Shown in pieces: positions 11,514-23,076 of a DNA stretch of 64,000 nucleotides; positions within the stretch are counted from its first letter, which is position 1; every line of letters starts with the position of its first letter. Location: positions 1,700,501-1,764,500 of the forward strand of contig JAVTVJ010000343.1 in the NCBI GenBank assembly GCA_034509425.1, read 5' to 3'. The notes under the pieces were generated by a model. It saw only the letters and a list, made by a program, of their open reading frames with translations. It had not been told where the DNA came from and searched no databases. The position numbers were made by a program, and so were the translations under genes. Source of the DNA: Eopsaltria australis (taxonomy: Eukaryota > Chordata > Aves > Passeriformes > Petroicidae).

Positions 11514-12297
11514 TCAAGAGTCCATAACCCAGTGGAGACCTGAATGGTTTGAAAGATCAGTCTGTTCAGCTGAGAGGAACTTACCCTTAGGGTAGCCCAC
11601 ACCCAGGCCATGTCATATTTCATTTCAGGATTTGAGTGTATGGTAGGTAAGGAGAAGGCTGACTTTTTCTGAAAAAAGCCTCTTAGGCCTCTAGTCTCAG
11701 TTTCTTCCTCTTGCATATGACCCTCAACTTGTCGTTTGCTCTATATTATACTTCAGTTCTACATATACTTTTCTCTTAATTCCTTCTGTTGATGAATCAC
11801 CTCTTCAGTGTTTCCAGCACTACTCACACAAGTAAAATTTTTAGGACTTGAGTGAGGCTTTTTCCCCCAGGGTTCCTGTTGGCTCAAACCCAAAATGTCT
11901 TTACATCAGTAATTAGATTTTCATCTGTATCTGTACCTCACCAAATAAATGGGACCCTCATCTTGAGAGTGATATTTCACTACATATGCCAAATAAATGA
12001 CAGACATTAATAGCAATGATCCCTTTGTCTCAAACACTTAGACTTTACATCTACTACACATCCACCTCACTTAATTTTCAAGATGACAACAACATTGGCC
12101 CTTGCTTTACTTCTAGGACAATTTAATAATGCTCAATTAGCCTTCTACTCTAATCAATTTTTGGTGCTCATCAGTATTGTCCTCTAAATTACCATGAGTA
12201 CTTTATAAGAAAATAGTAAGGAGCAGGCAAACTCTAACAGTTTTTTCATTCTGCATCCCCTGGTTCATTGAATCTAAAGGGAAAGAAATCCATCTGT
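11514..12297. other. Unique non-coding DNA
   Basis: Nothing recognised between the two CR1 copies. Confidence 0.6.
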
Positions 12298-13735
12298 AAT
12301 TAAATCTGGCCAAGGATGTCAAGGAAAGCTTCTTGTCAACTTCTTGAAATGCATCAATAACACAAGGAAAGCAAAGTATAATGAAGGCCTGTTACTAAAT
12401 GAAGAGCAGACCCTGGTAACAAGAGGACACAGAAAAGTCAGAGTTACTGGATGCCTTCTTTGTATTGGTCTTCACTGACCAGTCCAGCCCTCAGGAATCT
12501 CTGACCTGGGAGACCAGGGTAAAGGAATGTTGGGGGAAAGACTTTCCCTTGGTCCAGAAGGACTGGGTTGGAGAACATCTAGGCAAGCCTGACAGACACA
12601 AATCCATGGATCCTGATGGGATGCATCCACGAGTGCTGTGAGAGCTGGAGGACATAATAGCAAAATCACTCAGGATCATCTTTGAAAGGTTGTGGTGATC
12701 AGGAGAGGTGCCTGAGGACTGGAAGAAAGCAAAAATCACCCAATTCTTCAACAAGAGTAAGAGGGAGCACCCAGGGAACTGCAGTCTCATCATGCCTACC
12801 TCAGTTCCTGGAAAGGTGATGGAATGCCTCACTCTTGAGGCCATTTCTATCCACACAGATGGCAAGAAAGTAATCAGGAGTAGTTATCATGGCTTCACTA
12901 AAGGTAAATCATGCTTGACCAATCTGACAGGCTTCTGTGATGAATGAGGGGATGGATGAGGGGATGGATGAGGGGATGGATGAGGGGATGGATGAGGGGA
13001 TGGATGAGGGGATGAAGGGAGAGCAGTGGACATTGTCCACCTTGACTTCAGCACAGCTTCTGACACTGCCTCTCACAATATCCTCATAGGCAAACTCATG
13101 CAGTGTGGACTGGGTGAGTGGACAGTGAGATGGACTGAGAACAGTCTGAATGGCAGATCCCAGAGGATTGTCATCAGTGGCACAGTGTCTAGTTGGAGAC
13201 CTGTCACTAGTGCTGTCCCCCAACGTTCAATATTGGGCCCAATATTGTTTAACTTATTCCTCACTAATTTGAATGAAGGTGCAGATGCCTCCCAGCAAAT
13301 TCACTGATGGCACAAAGCTGGGAGGAGAGACCACTAGCCCAGAGTGCTGTGCAGCCCTTCAGAAGGACCTCAACAGGTTGGAGAGATGGGGAGAGAAAAC
13401 CATCCCAAATTCAACAAAGGCATGAACATTAGGAAGAGCATTGTCAGCAGATCGAGGGAGGTGATCCTGTCCCTGTACTCAGCCTTCTGAGGTCACATCT
13501 GGAGTGCTGTGTCCAGTTCTGGGCTCCTCAGTGTTAGAGGGACATGGAGCTCCTGGAGCAGGTCCAGTAGAGAGTAACAAAAATGATTGAGGGACTGAAG
13601 CATCTCTTGCATGAGGAAAGGCTGAGGGAACTGGGCCTGTTCAGCCTTGAGAAGAGATGACTGAGAGGGGACCTTATCAAGTATAAGGTAAATAAGTACC
13701 TGAAGGGGGGATGGCCCCAGATGACTCTTTTTTCC
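12298..13735 (+). pseudogene. CR1 LINE ORF2 remnant (reverse transcriptase), dead
   Basis: This is a long relic of the CR1 ORF2 polyprotein (endonuclease plus reverse transcriptase that copies CR1 RNA into the genome). Coverage runs from the endonuclease-RT linker (about 12300-12470) through the RT start (PDGMHPRVL, 12611-12638), EDWKKAKIT..F (12711-12750), HGFTKGKSCLTNL (12888-12930), RT motif A as LDFSTASDT (13043-13070), and GPILFNLFL (13235-13262). It ends in the C-terminal region (SRSREVILSLYS, HLWSAVSSSG, LRELGLFSLEKR by similarity, 13440-13665). It is clearly dead. TGA interrupts at 12639-12641, and there is a frameshift between the A-motif block and the next. The catalytic F/YADD box reads FTDG at 13300-13311. 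About 300 bp are missing near 13422, where the text jumps from ttcaacaaaggcatg to cattaggaagagcattg. A minisatellite splits the RT domain. Unusually, the 3' UTR and octamer tail are absent after about 13735. Confidence 0.92.
12945..13016 (+). repeat. 12-bp minisatellite inside CR1 reverse transcriptase
   Basis: There are five perfect copies of tgaggggatgga and a sixth with one change (tgaggggatgaa). Being a multiple of three, the unit keeps frame on the minus strand, giving a Ser-Ser-Ile-Pro repeat that is not a real protein. The expected CR1 text at this point contains gatgaggggagagcagtgg, which still follows the array, so the unit probably arose from the element's own sequence. Confidence 0.97.
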
Positions 13736-14480
13736 TTCATGCACATTTTGGAGGGTTCACAAAATCTCCAGACAACCTAATTAAATGCTCACATATTAAT
13801 AACTGCTTTGGAAAACAGCACAGAAGATGGTACCAGTCAGCCTGATGGACCTACCTGGTTTGTGGTTAAAATTAGTCATTTGGTGAAATCCTTTCTTCTA
13901 AATTGAGCACACTCTGTTACTCTCACAGACAAAAAGAGGTAAGCACACAAAGGATTCTGAAGAAGCTTTTGAGTAGCCCATTTATGTGCCTGGACTAGAC
14001 AGGCAGGGTTAGAGTTTGGAGGTCACCTGCTTTCATACAGAGAACAGAGGTAACCACAAGCAAAAGCAACAACAAACATCGAGCCACTCTGTGTCTGTTC
14101 ATCACCAGAGCTAATAATTTCCCAGCCACTGCAAATACCATCTTTCTCAACAAAGTAGTTATTTAGAAAGCCAGAGCAACACTTTCTTGTTTTATTGCTG
14201 TTTCTCTGCATATTTTATGCTGTCATAAAAACTACCATTTTTTTCAGTTTCCCTCAAAAATATGTGATAAAGTACATCTACTTAATTCTAAACCAAGCTC
14301 TAGGTGTGAGAGGATTTTTATGCTTTAGTGTTTTTTGCAAATTGCCAGAGATGTAAGAAAAATTATGGGTTAAACAACAGACTTAAGACAGCCTTGTAGA
14401 AGTTAGAAATAACCTTTCTTGATCAGTAAACTCAATAACATAGATTTAGTATATCTCAGACAACATTCATTTAAAGTAAT
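13736..14480. other. Unique non-coding DNA after truncated CR1
   Basis: No CR1 3' UTR is found where it would be expected. No other element is recognised. Confidence 0.6.
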
Positions 14481-14935
14481 TTGTAGCGTCTCTTCTCTAA
14501 CAATTAAAAAAACAATATGTTTAAATCCTTTTTAAAAAATTGGATTTTTAAAATTTCAATGTACATTTTAGTCTATTTCCATAGCTCTAATTAAATAAAA
14601 TGCACCAAGACACTGTTTTTATTTACCCATTTTACTAGTTTTAATGTCAGTTCTCTATATACCATTAGTTCACTTCTGAAATTTGTGCTTAATAGAAACA
14701 TAAACATTTTTATTTTGAACACTGGCTTTTGAAATATTCATTATGGACCTGCTGGCTAATTCTATTTCTTTTTATACTAAGATAATCTGAAAAGTTTTAT
14801 TCCTTATAATTAAAGTATCTAGTTATGATTAATAATTAAGACCCAATTTACTTTTCTTTGTAATTAATATTAATTATTTTCATTCATTATAATGTTTAAA
14901 ATGTTTCTTTTACCTAATATTTCTTGCATTTAATA
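14481..14935. other. Very AT-rich stretch with many TAAT/ATTA cores
   Basis: It is strikingly poor in G and C and full of ATTAAT, TAATTA and AATAAA strings (for example taattaatattaattatttt around 14862-14881). It could be a matrix-attachment-like or enhancer sequence, or simply old AT-drifted DNA. No gene is seen. Confidence 0.45.
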
Positions 14936-15880
14936 AATACTTTCAAGCATTTTGGAAAGCAGCTTAGCAACTACCTCTGCCCATGCCTTCAGGACCGTTG
15001 GCTGCCTCTCATTGGGTCCCATGGTCGGGTGTCTCAGATTGTCACAAGTCTGATTTTTTCCTGTGATGGGTGGGACTTCATTCCCCTAGTCCCTGCCTTG
15101 AGATTTGGAGACTCAAAAGATATGGGACAGGCAATTGCCTGTGAAAACTGGGGAAAAAGTTGTCAGCCTTCTCCATGTCAGTCATCATCAGATTTCCTGT
15201 CTCATTTACCAGTGGAGTAGAATAATTTTGTTCTCCTTCTGTGACTAAGATACTTAAGAACCCTTGTTATTATTCATCACAAAGCTTGACAAATTTATCT
15301 CCAGCTGTGCCTTAGCTTTTCTGATCCCACCCCTATACTCCTGAACAGTATCCCTATATTCTTTCCAAAATATGTGTACCTCCTTCCATGGTGTATGCAT
15401 TTCCCTTGTGTTTTAGTTTGAACAGGAGGATCTCAGGCATGCTGATGTCCTGCCTTCCTTGCATGACTTCCTGCAAATGGGAAGTGAGAACTATTCTGCT
15501 CTAAGAAAAATATCTTTACATAGCTGATAACTATCTTCTGCTTCTTCATTCCTAAGGCAGTTTCCCGAAGGCACCAAGCTACCACTCTCTTAAAGAACCG
15601 AAAGGTTGCTCTTGGAAATTTTAAGACTTTGACTTTACCTTTTGTTTGTCCTGTATCCCTTCAGATCAGGATTTTCACCAGGGCATGATCATCACAACTC
15701 AAGCTACCATGAGTATGGACTTCTCCTTTAAGTTCCTCTGAGCTAGTAAGCAACAGACTCAGCAAAACATCTCTCATTGGGCTTTTCTGGATTAGGTTAT
15801 CCTCAATGCACTCCAACACACTCCTGTTGCTTGCAGGAGGACACTTTTCCAGCAGGTGTCAGATACTAGACATAGTATGA
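14936..15880 (-). pseudogene. CR1 LINE ORF2 remnant (endonuclease to RT start), dead
   Basis: Read on the minus strand, this holds a second CR1 ORF2 relic. Starting from about 15870, the end of the endonuclease is visible: D-T-C-W (15848-15860), a C-x-x-A/I-D/E-D-N-like stretch, LKEKS..V..LSCDDHALV (about 15670-15740). The linker follows with LLFKLKHKGNAY (about 15396-15432), K-A-Q-L-E-I-N-L by frame change (15290-15320), ETGNL..DMEKAD (about 15168-15200), and the RT start SMGPNE..P.VLK..AEVVAKLLS (about 14955-15030). Each block sits in the order and spacing of CR1 ORF2. Several stops and at least three frame changes kill it. It stops at about 14936, right after the position of the IFEK motif, so the catalytic RT part and the 3' end are gone. 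It belongs to a CR1 family close to, but not the same copy as, the plus-strand relic at 12.3-13.7 kb, because the two overlap in coverage for about 380 bp. Confidence 0.82.
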
Positions 15881-17840
15881 AATCATGATGTTAAATTCTG
15901 CAGCAAGTCACATTAGAGTTAAAGAAAATTTCTACATTGTTGCCACCTAAACCCAAAAAGATGAACACCTCTTAACCATATATTCTCAGCTATTCCAGTT
16001 TAGCATCTGATATTCAAACTGCAGTAGCACTAAATATTTAAACAAGATGGCAAAGATCAGGAGAAGAGACATGCATTCAAGATTTGTTCAATTGCCCCTG
16101 TAAAAACAGTCAAAAATAATTACTAATATAGTCAACAACCCTTCCAGAACTGAGGAAATATATTATCTTTCTGTGACCTTGGCAATATTCACGATAAGTC
16201 CAGAAAACCTTAATATGTCTGTGACAACATCAGCTCCAGTGTGAATTAGGTTATTAGTCTCCTTAATTTGTATCATTACCAACTGTTTACAAAGCCTGTG
16301 TCTTTTAAGATGGTTGATTAAGAAATATTTTTAATATTTTGCAGTTGAATCACAGCAAACCCAACTGCTGTTGTCTTAGCTCACATTTTTAATGAAAGAT
16401 GATGAAATTCATCACTTCAATGATTTACACCTGAATCAGAGTACTGAATTACTCTACCTGAATGATATGCTTCATCTTCAGCATTCTTTTCTACAAATCC
16501 ATTAACATCACTGTGTCTGAAAGCACCCATAAAACACATTTACATCCCTTGTGCATCTGTGCACAGGCCGTAACTCCAGAAACATGAATTTCAGCTCTTT
16601 CCAATTGCCGCATCCACATGTAAGCCCTTTCCTTCGGACTTAGAATAACATCAGCCAGAAATGCCAAATGCTGAGGTGTTTGACTCACTGAAATATAAAC
16701 ATCTCTTCTGGAAGAAAGCTAACAGTAAAGTATCATCATCGGTACCTTTTTAAGATTACTCAAGACACCAGGGAATGTTCTTGTTCCTACAGGAAATGCT
16801 GTGTTTGCATGTATATCCCTTGTCAAAGATGTCATAGTCTCTAGAGAGAGAAGCTGGCCTCTGAATGAGTAATAATGACTCAAACATAAACTTCTTCTGA
16901 GCCTTTAAGCGTTTTTAAGTTAATAAATATAAGGATTCCAATGTAAAATTTACTGCTTAGAAAGTCAGTTTAAAAAGAAGCTTCTGATGCGGCCATGTAA
17001 ATTTGTAGTGCTGGGGTTTGGGGTTTTTTCCTTTTAAATTCTTTTTCTAGCTTCTGAAGGAAAAGTATTGCCTTACAGTAAGTCCTCCAGAGGTTAATAT
17101 ATTCAGCTGAAATAAAACAAAAAAGCATAGTAACATTTGACACATAAAAGGATAGAGGAGCACATTAAGGGAATGCAAAGACCTGGCAGCTGAAAGGCAA
17201 CAGTTGCATAATATTACCAAAGTAATGAGAAGTGTGCTACATATTAATAAATATGTGACCTTTTTATCTTGATTATTTAAAAACCGTGTTATTTTAAAAA
17301 TGAATAAACAAATGTCTTGTTTATCCTTACATAAAGCCATAGTTTTACTTGATGGACTGTGTACAATCATTTCTGTACTGGTGAAGTGGAATGCAGCTGC
17401 ACAGGTCATTGTAGCATTTATCACATCAATCTGTTCCTCTCATTTTTTTTAGAAAATTGCACATCAGGACAATCATCTCTTAAGCTAAAACCTTAGCTGA
17501 AACAAGGGTATGAAGTGTATTCATTTATACATAATGAAATTTTAAATTCCTAAAAGACAAATATGATTAAAATTAAAGAAGAAATAAAAGAGAAAAGAAA
17601 AGCCCTACAAGTAAGATTGCATTTAAGTTTGTTATATACTTTAATGAGACACAATTTCTTATTTAAAGTTGTAAAGATTTGATTAATTTTTTATTATTCC
17701 TATCATTAATAACCATAACTGCAACTTCAGAGGATTTGTATTCAAGAAAAAACAGAGGCAGCAGTTGAAACTGTGAAATACAGAAAAGCGATCTGCAACC
17801 TCCCCATTTAATTTCTGCACTATTATTAATTATTTATCAG
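15881..17840. other. Unique non-coding DNA
   Basis: No repeat is recognised, apart from a G/T tract at 17013-17032. A minus-strand open stretch from 16687 to 16491 is preceded by an acceptor-like tttatatttcag and is described as a finding. The flanking DNA is AT-rich. Confidence 0.55.
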
Positions 17841-18235
17841 ATGCTAAAACCTCTGAGTCAATTCAATATAAGTAATTTATGTCATAAAATAAGTGCTGAC
17901 GGTCAGTTAACCTAATATAACCTAAATGACTCAGCTTATTATGAGATAATTTATCACCTTTCCAGCAAGAGCTGAATTGTCCCAGGAAGCCACAGCTCAA
18001 ACCCTGGAGTGTGTCCCTCTGTGCGTCACAGAGAGCCCAAGCTGCTTGGCAGCCCATGAGCCTGCAAAGAGCAGTTTCTGCGAGCCAGCTGTGCCAGGCA
18101 CAGGGCAGAGGACACTCTCCAGGTTCTCTGGCCCTGCCAGGGACTCAGAGTCCAGAGGTGCAGGAAGAGCGAGGGTGTTCGGGCAGGGAGAGCTAACTGC
18201 TAAGGGCATTCAGCACTCCAGACGCGTTACATGAA
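17841..18235. other. AT-rich motif block followed by a GC-rich 240-bp island
   Basis: About 17850-17965 is AT-rich with transcription-factor-like motifs, including atgactcagc (AP-1/MAF type, 17926-17935) and a tgctgacggtcag string (17894-17906). From about 17990 to 18230 the sequence turns GC-rich, with CpG retained (gtgcgtcac, gcgagcc, gacgcg), and every frame is open for 60-85 codons. That openness follows from composition; no domain is recognisable. It could be a small CpG-island-like regulatory piece, an unknown repeat or an exon of a non-coding RNA. Confidence 0.3.
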
Positions 18236-19004
18236 GAACTTTTCCAGCAAATCTGGAAAATTCTGCTTATTGAGGAAACTGCAGTTACGCTACCCAAATC
18301 CATTAAGAACCTGCCATCGGATTCCTTGTCTGCAGTTTCTCGTTTGACAAATTGAGAAACAAAACTATCTCCCCCTAATTGCAATAACTGCCCTGTAAAG
18401 CATCAAAGTTATTTGTTTTCATAAAGGATATAATTTATACAGCCACAATGGAAAATGCAACAGTTAAAACTGTGGTATATCATTAAACTTTCCAGAGTCC
18501 TAAATAGCTTTTACAAGTAACCTAAACAAATGGATGTCTCTTCACCTACAGATATATAAGCCCGGTTACTTAAATGGGAGAAGAGGAAAATGGCCTCATA
18601 CCTGTCATTTGGCAAGATGAGGATCTTTTCTGGAATACTAGCAATCAGATACCTCAACTCAAAGTAAAACCATGATTGAAGGATGTAGATCTCAGGAAAT
18701 ATCATGCTGTGATAAAGCAAAAGGCATATGGGATGTGTAACAGTAAGGATAAACAGTCCGTGTGTAAGTCATGCCAATAATCCTTTTTCTTACCCCCCTA
18801 TTTATTATTATTTCTACAGCTACAGCTACTGTTTGCATTCCAGTTGCTTCTACTGGCTCCAGCTAAAGTGGAGCCTCCATTGTAATAGACATTCTGCTAC
18901 TCTCCTATTATCCTGCCACACTTTCAGCTCACAGAGAAGATAAGCAAAGAGCTTGATAAAGGACTTACTAGTGTTTCTGGTCCATAAGTGAGCACCCAAG
19001 GCAG
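18236..19004. other. Unique non-coding DNA
   Basis: Nothing recognised. Confidence 0.6.
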
Positions 19005-19090
19005 CTCTGAAAAATCAAGTGACTTGCTGAACTGCACAAAGAGTGTGGTAGAGACAGCAGGTCACCACAGCCATCTCATATTGCACTCCT
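19005..19090 (-). repeat. MIR-like ancient SINE fragment
   Basis: The string aatcaagtgacttgctgaac, followed by tgcacaaagagtgtggtagagacagc, follows the reverse complement of the MIR core (GTGACTTGCC..GGTCACACAGC..GTGG.AGAG). MIR is a tRNA-derived SINE that was active in early amniotes, and birds keep a few very decayed copies. The match is short and diverged. Confidence 0.5.
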
Positions 19091-22000
19091 GTGGTCTGAA
19101 ATCCAGGATAATTTTTGCCTGGATTGGGCACTTTCACCATCTACTCCCAAGGTAAAACTCAAAAGCTCACCCACAGAACTAAGTATCACACAGAGAATTG
19201 ATAAGGTGCAAAGTCTAAGGATATAAAAAAACCCCACGCTTCATTTACAATACCCAATGAAAAAGCCATCAGGCTTTAGAATTGAGGTATGTTCCTGGTA
19301 GTTTATTAGGCATCACAAGTTCTTGAATATAGTGGAGGACTAGAAAAGAAAATATGAAAAATCTGCAGTAGTCTGAGGCAGGAATTTAAAAAAAAAATCA
19401 GACCAGTTTGTAGGACATTACTTTTTTGATTTGCTCTCTATTAATAGTGGCTTAAACATCAAACCTCTGAATTTCACTGCTAACAAAACTAACAAAACTT
19501 ACATATAAGATGCACAAGAAGAAACTTGACTGAGCTCCTATCAGAAAGGACACCTTCCCTGACTGAAATAATCACCTAGGTAATCTACCATCATAAATCA
19601 TAGCATTTTCCCATTTCTTGGTCTTGGTTAGAGGTCATCTTCAAGTAACTGTGGCACTACATCATATGGTAGGCTCTTTAGTTTCTTTTGAACAAGTAGG
19701 CATATGTTAACATTTATCTTTTGTTTATATCTTGAGCTTGGTTTCTTTATTTGAGTCCATTTTCTTCAGTATGTATTCAAATGATAGAAAATGCATCATT
19801 CTTACACTGATCCATTCACAACTATTGTATTAAGAAAGCATTGTGTACTCTGAATGTTAATTGGTTGGTAGCTTAATCTAAGTGGGAGACTGTTGGAGGC
19901 AATAAGAATTTTTTTTTTAACCAGTGTCATCATAGACGATACTATTTCATTCATTTATTTGCTTCTCTTTCTCTTCTTCATTCCGGAGTATTTTGCTTTT
20001 ATTTGCATGAGCTTCTGTAAGAATGTTGCTATTAACTTATTATACTAGAAATACGTTGGACTGCTTGCTAAATGCTGCCTGTTTTCTTCCCACTGAATCC
20101 TCTGTATGCAATTTAGAATTCTGTTTCTAATAAGATTATAAATGAAATAATGAAAACTGGTAGAATTGTTCCGCTAGCAAGTTTCCTTGGTGATGAATGA
20201 GCTAAATAACAATGTTTCTATGGTCAAATTCTGTCTCCATCTTCACCAGTGAGAAGCCAGAAGTAGCTCCCTTGATGCCAATCACAGACTCATAGAATGG
20301 TTTGGAGCTATTCTAGATTCACTATGATAGATTTAGTTACTGTGGTATAAATGATCAGAGAATTTGATTTCACATGTGTCAATAGTTTAAGGCTTGTTTG
20401 TGGTTTGTGGATCCTTCTTCAGAAAATTATATACTTGTATAGCCTTACACAGCCAAGAACCTTCCTAGCAGGAGCAAGGAAGTTTCACTTTAACCATACA
20501 GCACACAAAGAGAAGAGCAAGCCAAGAGAGACTGACTGTAAAGCAGGCCTACACATGTGAGAGATGATGAGTGATAATGGTTTCAATCTACCATCCTCAC
20601 TCTGGCTGCAGGGTTCCTTTCTGTCTGATATATGTGCACACTCTGCAATGTTTTACAACTTAAAGCTTTACAGTTTATACAGGGGCTGGAATGAACATCT
20701 ACTGAGCAAAGTGGAAAGAAATGGAAATTGTAAACCATTCCTGTGTTAGGCTCAGTAAAGTAGAATATTTTTTTGTCACTGGATGCAAAGAAAAAACCTA
20801 GAACAAGTTATGGATGACATGTGTTTAAACATAGCAGTTCTTTCCTACATAGATCAAGCAATTAGGTGTAGATAATCACGTACCATCTGCCTGAAGCTCC
20901 ATTTCAAGATTGTCTATCAGGTAAGTTTGCCTAAGGTTCATCTTGTTCCACCAAAAAAGCTGAAGGAGGAATGCACATCCATTCCATCTGGCTGTTCCAT
21001 GAGGCTTTGCAGTGTAGAGAGTGGATTAGTTCAGATAGGTGGGTAAGAAGGAAAGTAGTCTCTAGTGCTCGAGAAAGAAGGGTGAAATCAAGAAAACAGC
21101 CTAAAATGCTATAGACCTCAGAGACCCCAAAAAAGCACCCCGTGCAATTCTTCAGCTTTTTCTATAGTGAATAAAGATATTCAGTGATATTTTGACATCA
21201 ATTTCTTTTAGAGATAGCTAGAAGCAATAAAAGGTCAAACTCAACTGTCTCTTTAACCTTCTTCAGTCTTTCCATTGCAGTTTTGCTTCAGAAATACAGA
21301 CTTTCTATTTTTTTCCTTTCTTAGAGACAGAAAGAGCAGAGGCTACCTCTTCTCTCTAGACCTGGCATAGGTTTGGACAATCAACCATGTAAGATCAAAT
21401 TGTAAAAGTCTCTCTACTAGGTGATGGATTTTTTTTTTCCTACACCTATCTTTTGTTGCCATGTGTGGAAACAGAGGATTGACAGCATGCTTTTCTTCTC
21501 TTAAGCATACACTCTCAGTCAAGGACTTGATTAGCACCTTTTTGCCAATAAAATAGACTGTAATTAGCTTGTAATAATCAGAGTGTTTTTGCTATATCAG
21601 CATGTGATTTAGACACTTGAGGTATTTTAAAAGCTCTATTCAGGAGCCCAGTACCACCTAGTACATTTGGGGCAAATAAAGCTTTTAGAATAATGTTTGG
21701 AAAAGCAGCACCCTGTAAATATAAGGTGGTGTTGCACCATATGGAGACTGGCTTTATGACATATGGTTTGAATTAACAAGTTTAAAACTGTTAGGATCAG
21801 TTTTTCTTTCACTGAAGGGAAAAAAAACAAAACCACAAGATACATACAGTTAAATAAGCTTCAGTAGTGGATACAGACCCAGCTTGTGCCAACATGTGCT
21901 AATTCAGTTAAAATACTACTTAGGCTATACGAGCTGGGTTTGGTTTTTTTGTTGGTTTTGGGGTTTTTCTGTTGTTTTTTTTAAGCAAACAGTACTGCCA

Positions 22001-23025
22001 GCTGTAAATGTGTTTTATTACTGTTAGTACAAGGACCATCGTCACCACCACCATCATTATGATTGTGGTCCTCATTAAAATAAATGATTGGCCCTGGTTT
22101 TATATTAAAGCTATTTGAAAAGATAGGGCTGAACAACAGATGAAAACAGAGGATGGAAGCGGGTCTTCTGATCTCACCTAATTGAATCTTTGTTGGCTGA
22201 ATTGATCTGGAAAAAGTTCAAAGATCTGGGATCCATATTACGAAAACATTGTTTCATTTAATCAAAACACTCTTTGAAGTGCCATGCTTGCAGACCACCT
22301 GTAGCTTTGAAATCTGAAGTAGTGGGAAAGCTTCCCGATGGTCCACAGATATGATATATCTGAGGGAAATAAAAGCAGAAAAGGGAGAGGTCCTTGTAAA
22401 TCTATTTTATATTCAGGTTTCTTTTAAGCACTTCTTTATCCCTGTCTATGCTAGGTCACCTGGAGAGCAAAGCATAAGGAAGTGCATATATTTTCCATTC
22501 TTTTTCCACAATTTTAATTGTTGCTGCATTTACAGACAATTCCAAAGATAAATAGCCCTGAGGTTGTCCTTGGTCTCAAGTAAGTGTAGCAATACTGTAG
22601 GAACTTCCTTTCTCAAGAGTCATCCTGCATCTGAGAAAGTTCAGCTCTGTAGTGAAACAAAAAAATAACCGCAGCATATATATTAAAATACTGGCAATAG
22701 ATTAAGGAAAAGAAAAATCAAAATGAAACATTCAGGGCCCGAACCTCCTCCATGCATGCAGGTTATTGGCACAGTGGAGCTGAAACATAGCACTCATGGA
22801 TGTTATCTCCTTAACATTTCAGAACTTTTGTCCCATAGGTCAATCTGGATGAGCATTCATCAATACTATTTTCCTAGGAGTTCCTATCTGAAAAACAAAC
22901 ATAGTAGGGACATGAATGGCATGCTTTACTTTTCAGCAGTCATCAAGCATTATGTCTTCCCTTTGGAATCATAGCCATACAGTTTAATTTAGAGAAACTC
23001 AGATGTTACTAAGTACTGGCAGAAA
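19091..23025. other. Unique non-coding DNA with minor low-complexity tracts
   Basis: No exon or full repeat is recognised. A 25-bp string at about 20283-20308 (actcatagaatggtttgga) resembles an antisense CR1 terminus but is too short to call. A G/T tract lies at 21935-21983, and an ACC/ATC-rich run at 22037-22056. About 22080-22340 has the motif-dense look of a conserved non-coding element, without further support. Confidence 0.5.
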
Positions 23026-23076
23026 CCATCACAGGATCACAGAATTACTCATGTTCTCAGGGAACCTTGGCCAGTT
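23026..23076 (-). mobile_element. Possible CR1 3'-terminal fragment
   Basis: The strings catcacaggatcacagaatt and cagggaaccttggc resemble an antisense CR1 end: octamer repeat, then the AGGGACCTTGG region. It is only about 50 bp, so the call is tentative. Confidence 0.35.

Noticed and set aside
12909..13223. Minus-strand frame with a Ser-Ser-Ile-Pro repeat
   Set aside because: Antisense shadow of the CR1 RT and its minisatellite.
16160..16200. ctgtgaccttggcaatattcac as a MIR core
   Set aside because: About 12 collinear bases, with no supporting match on either side.
20283..20308. actcatagaatggtttggag as an antisense CR1 end
   Set aside because: Only about 20 bases match and the following sequence does not continue as CR1. 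Noted within the interval entry only.
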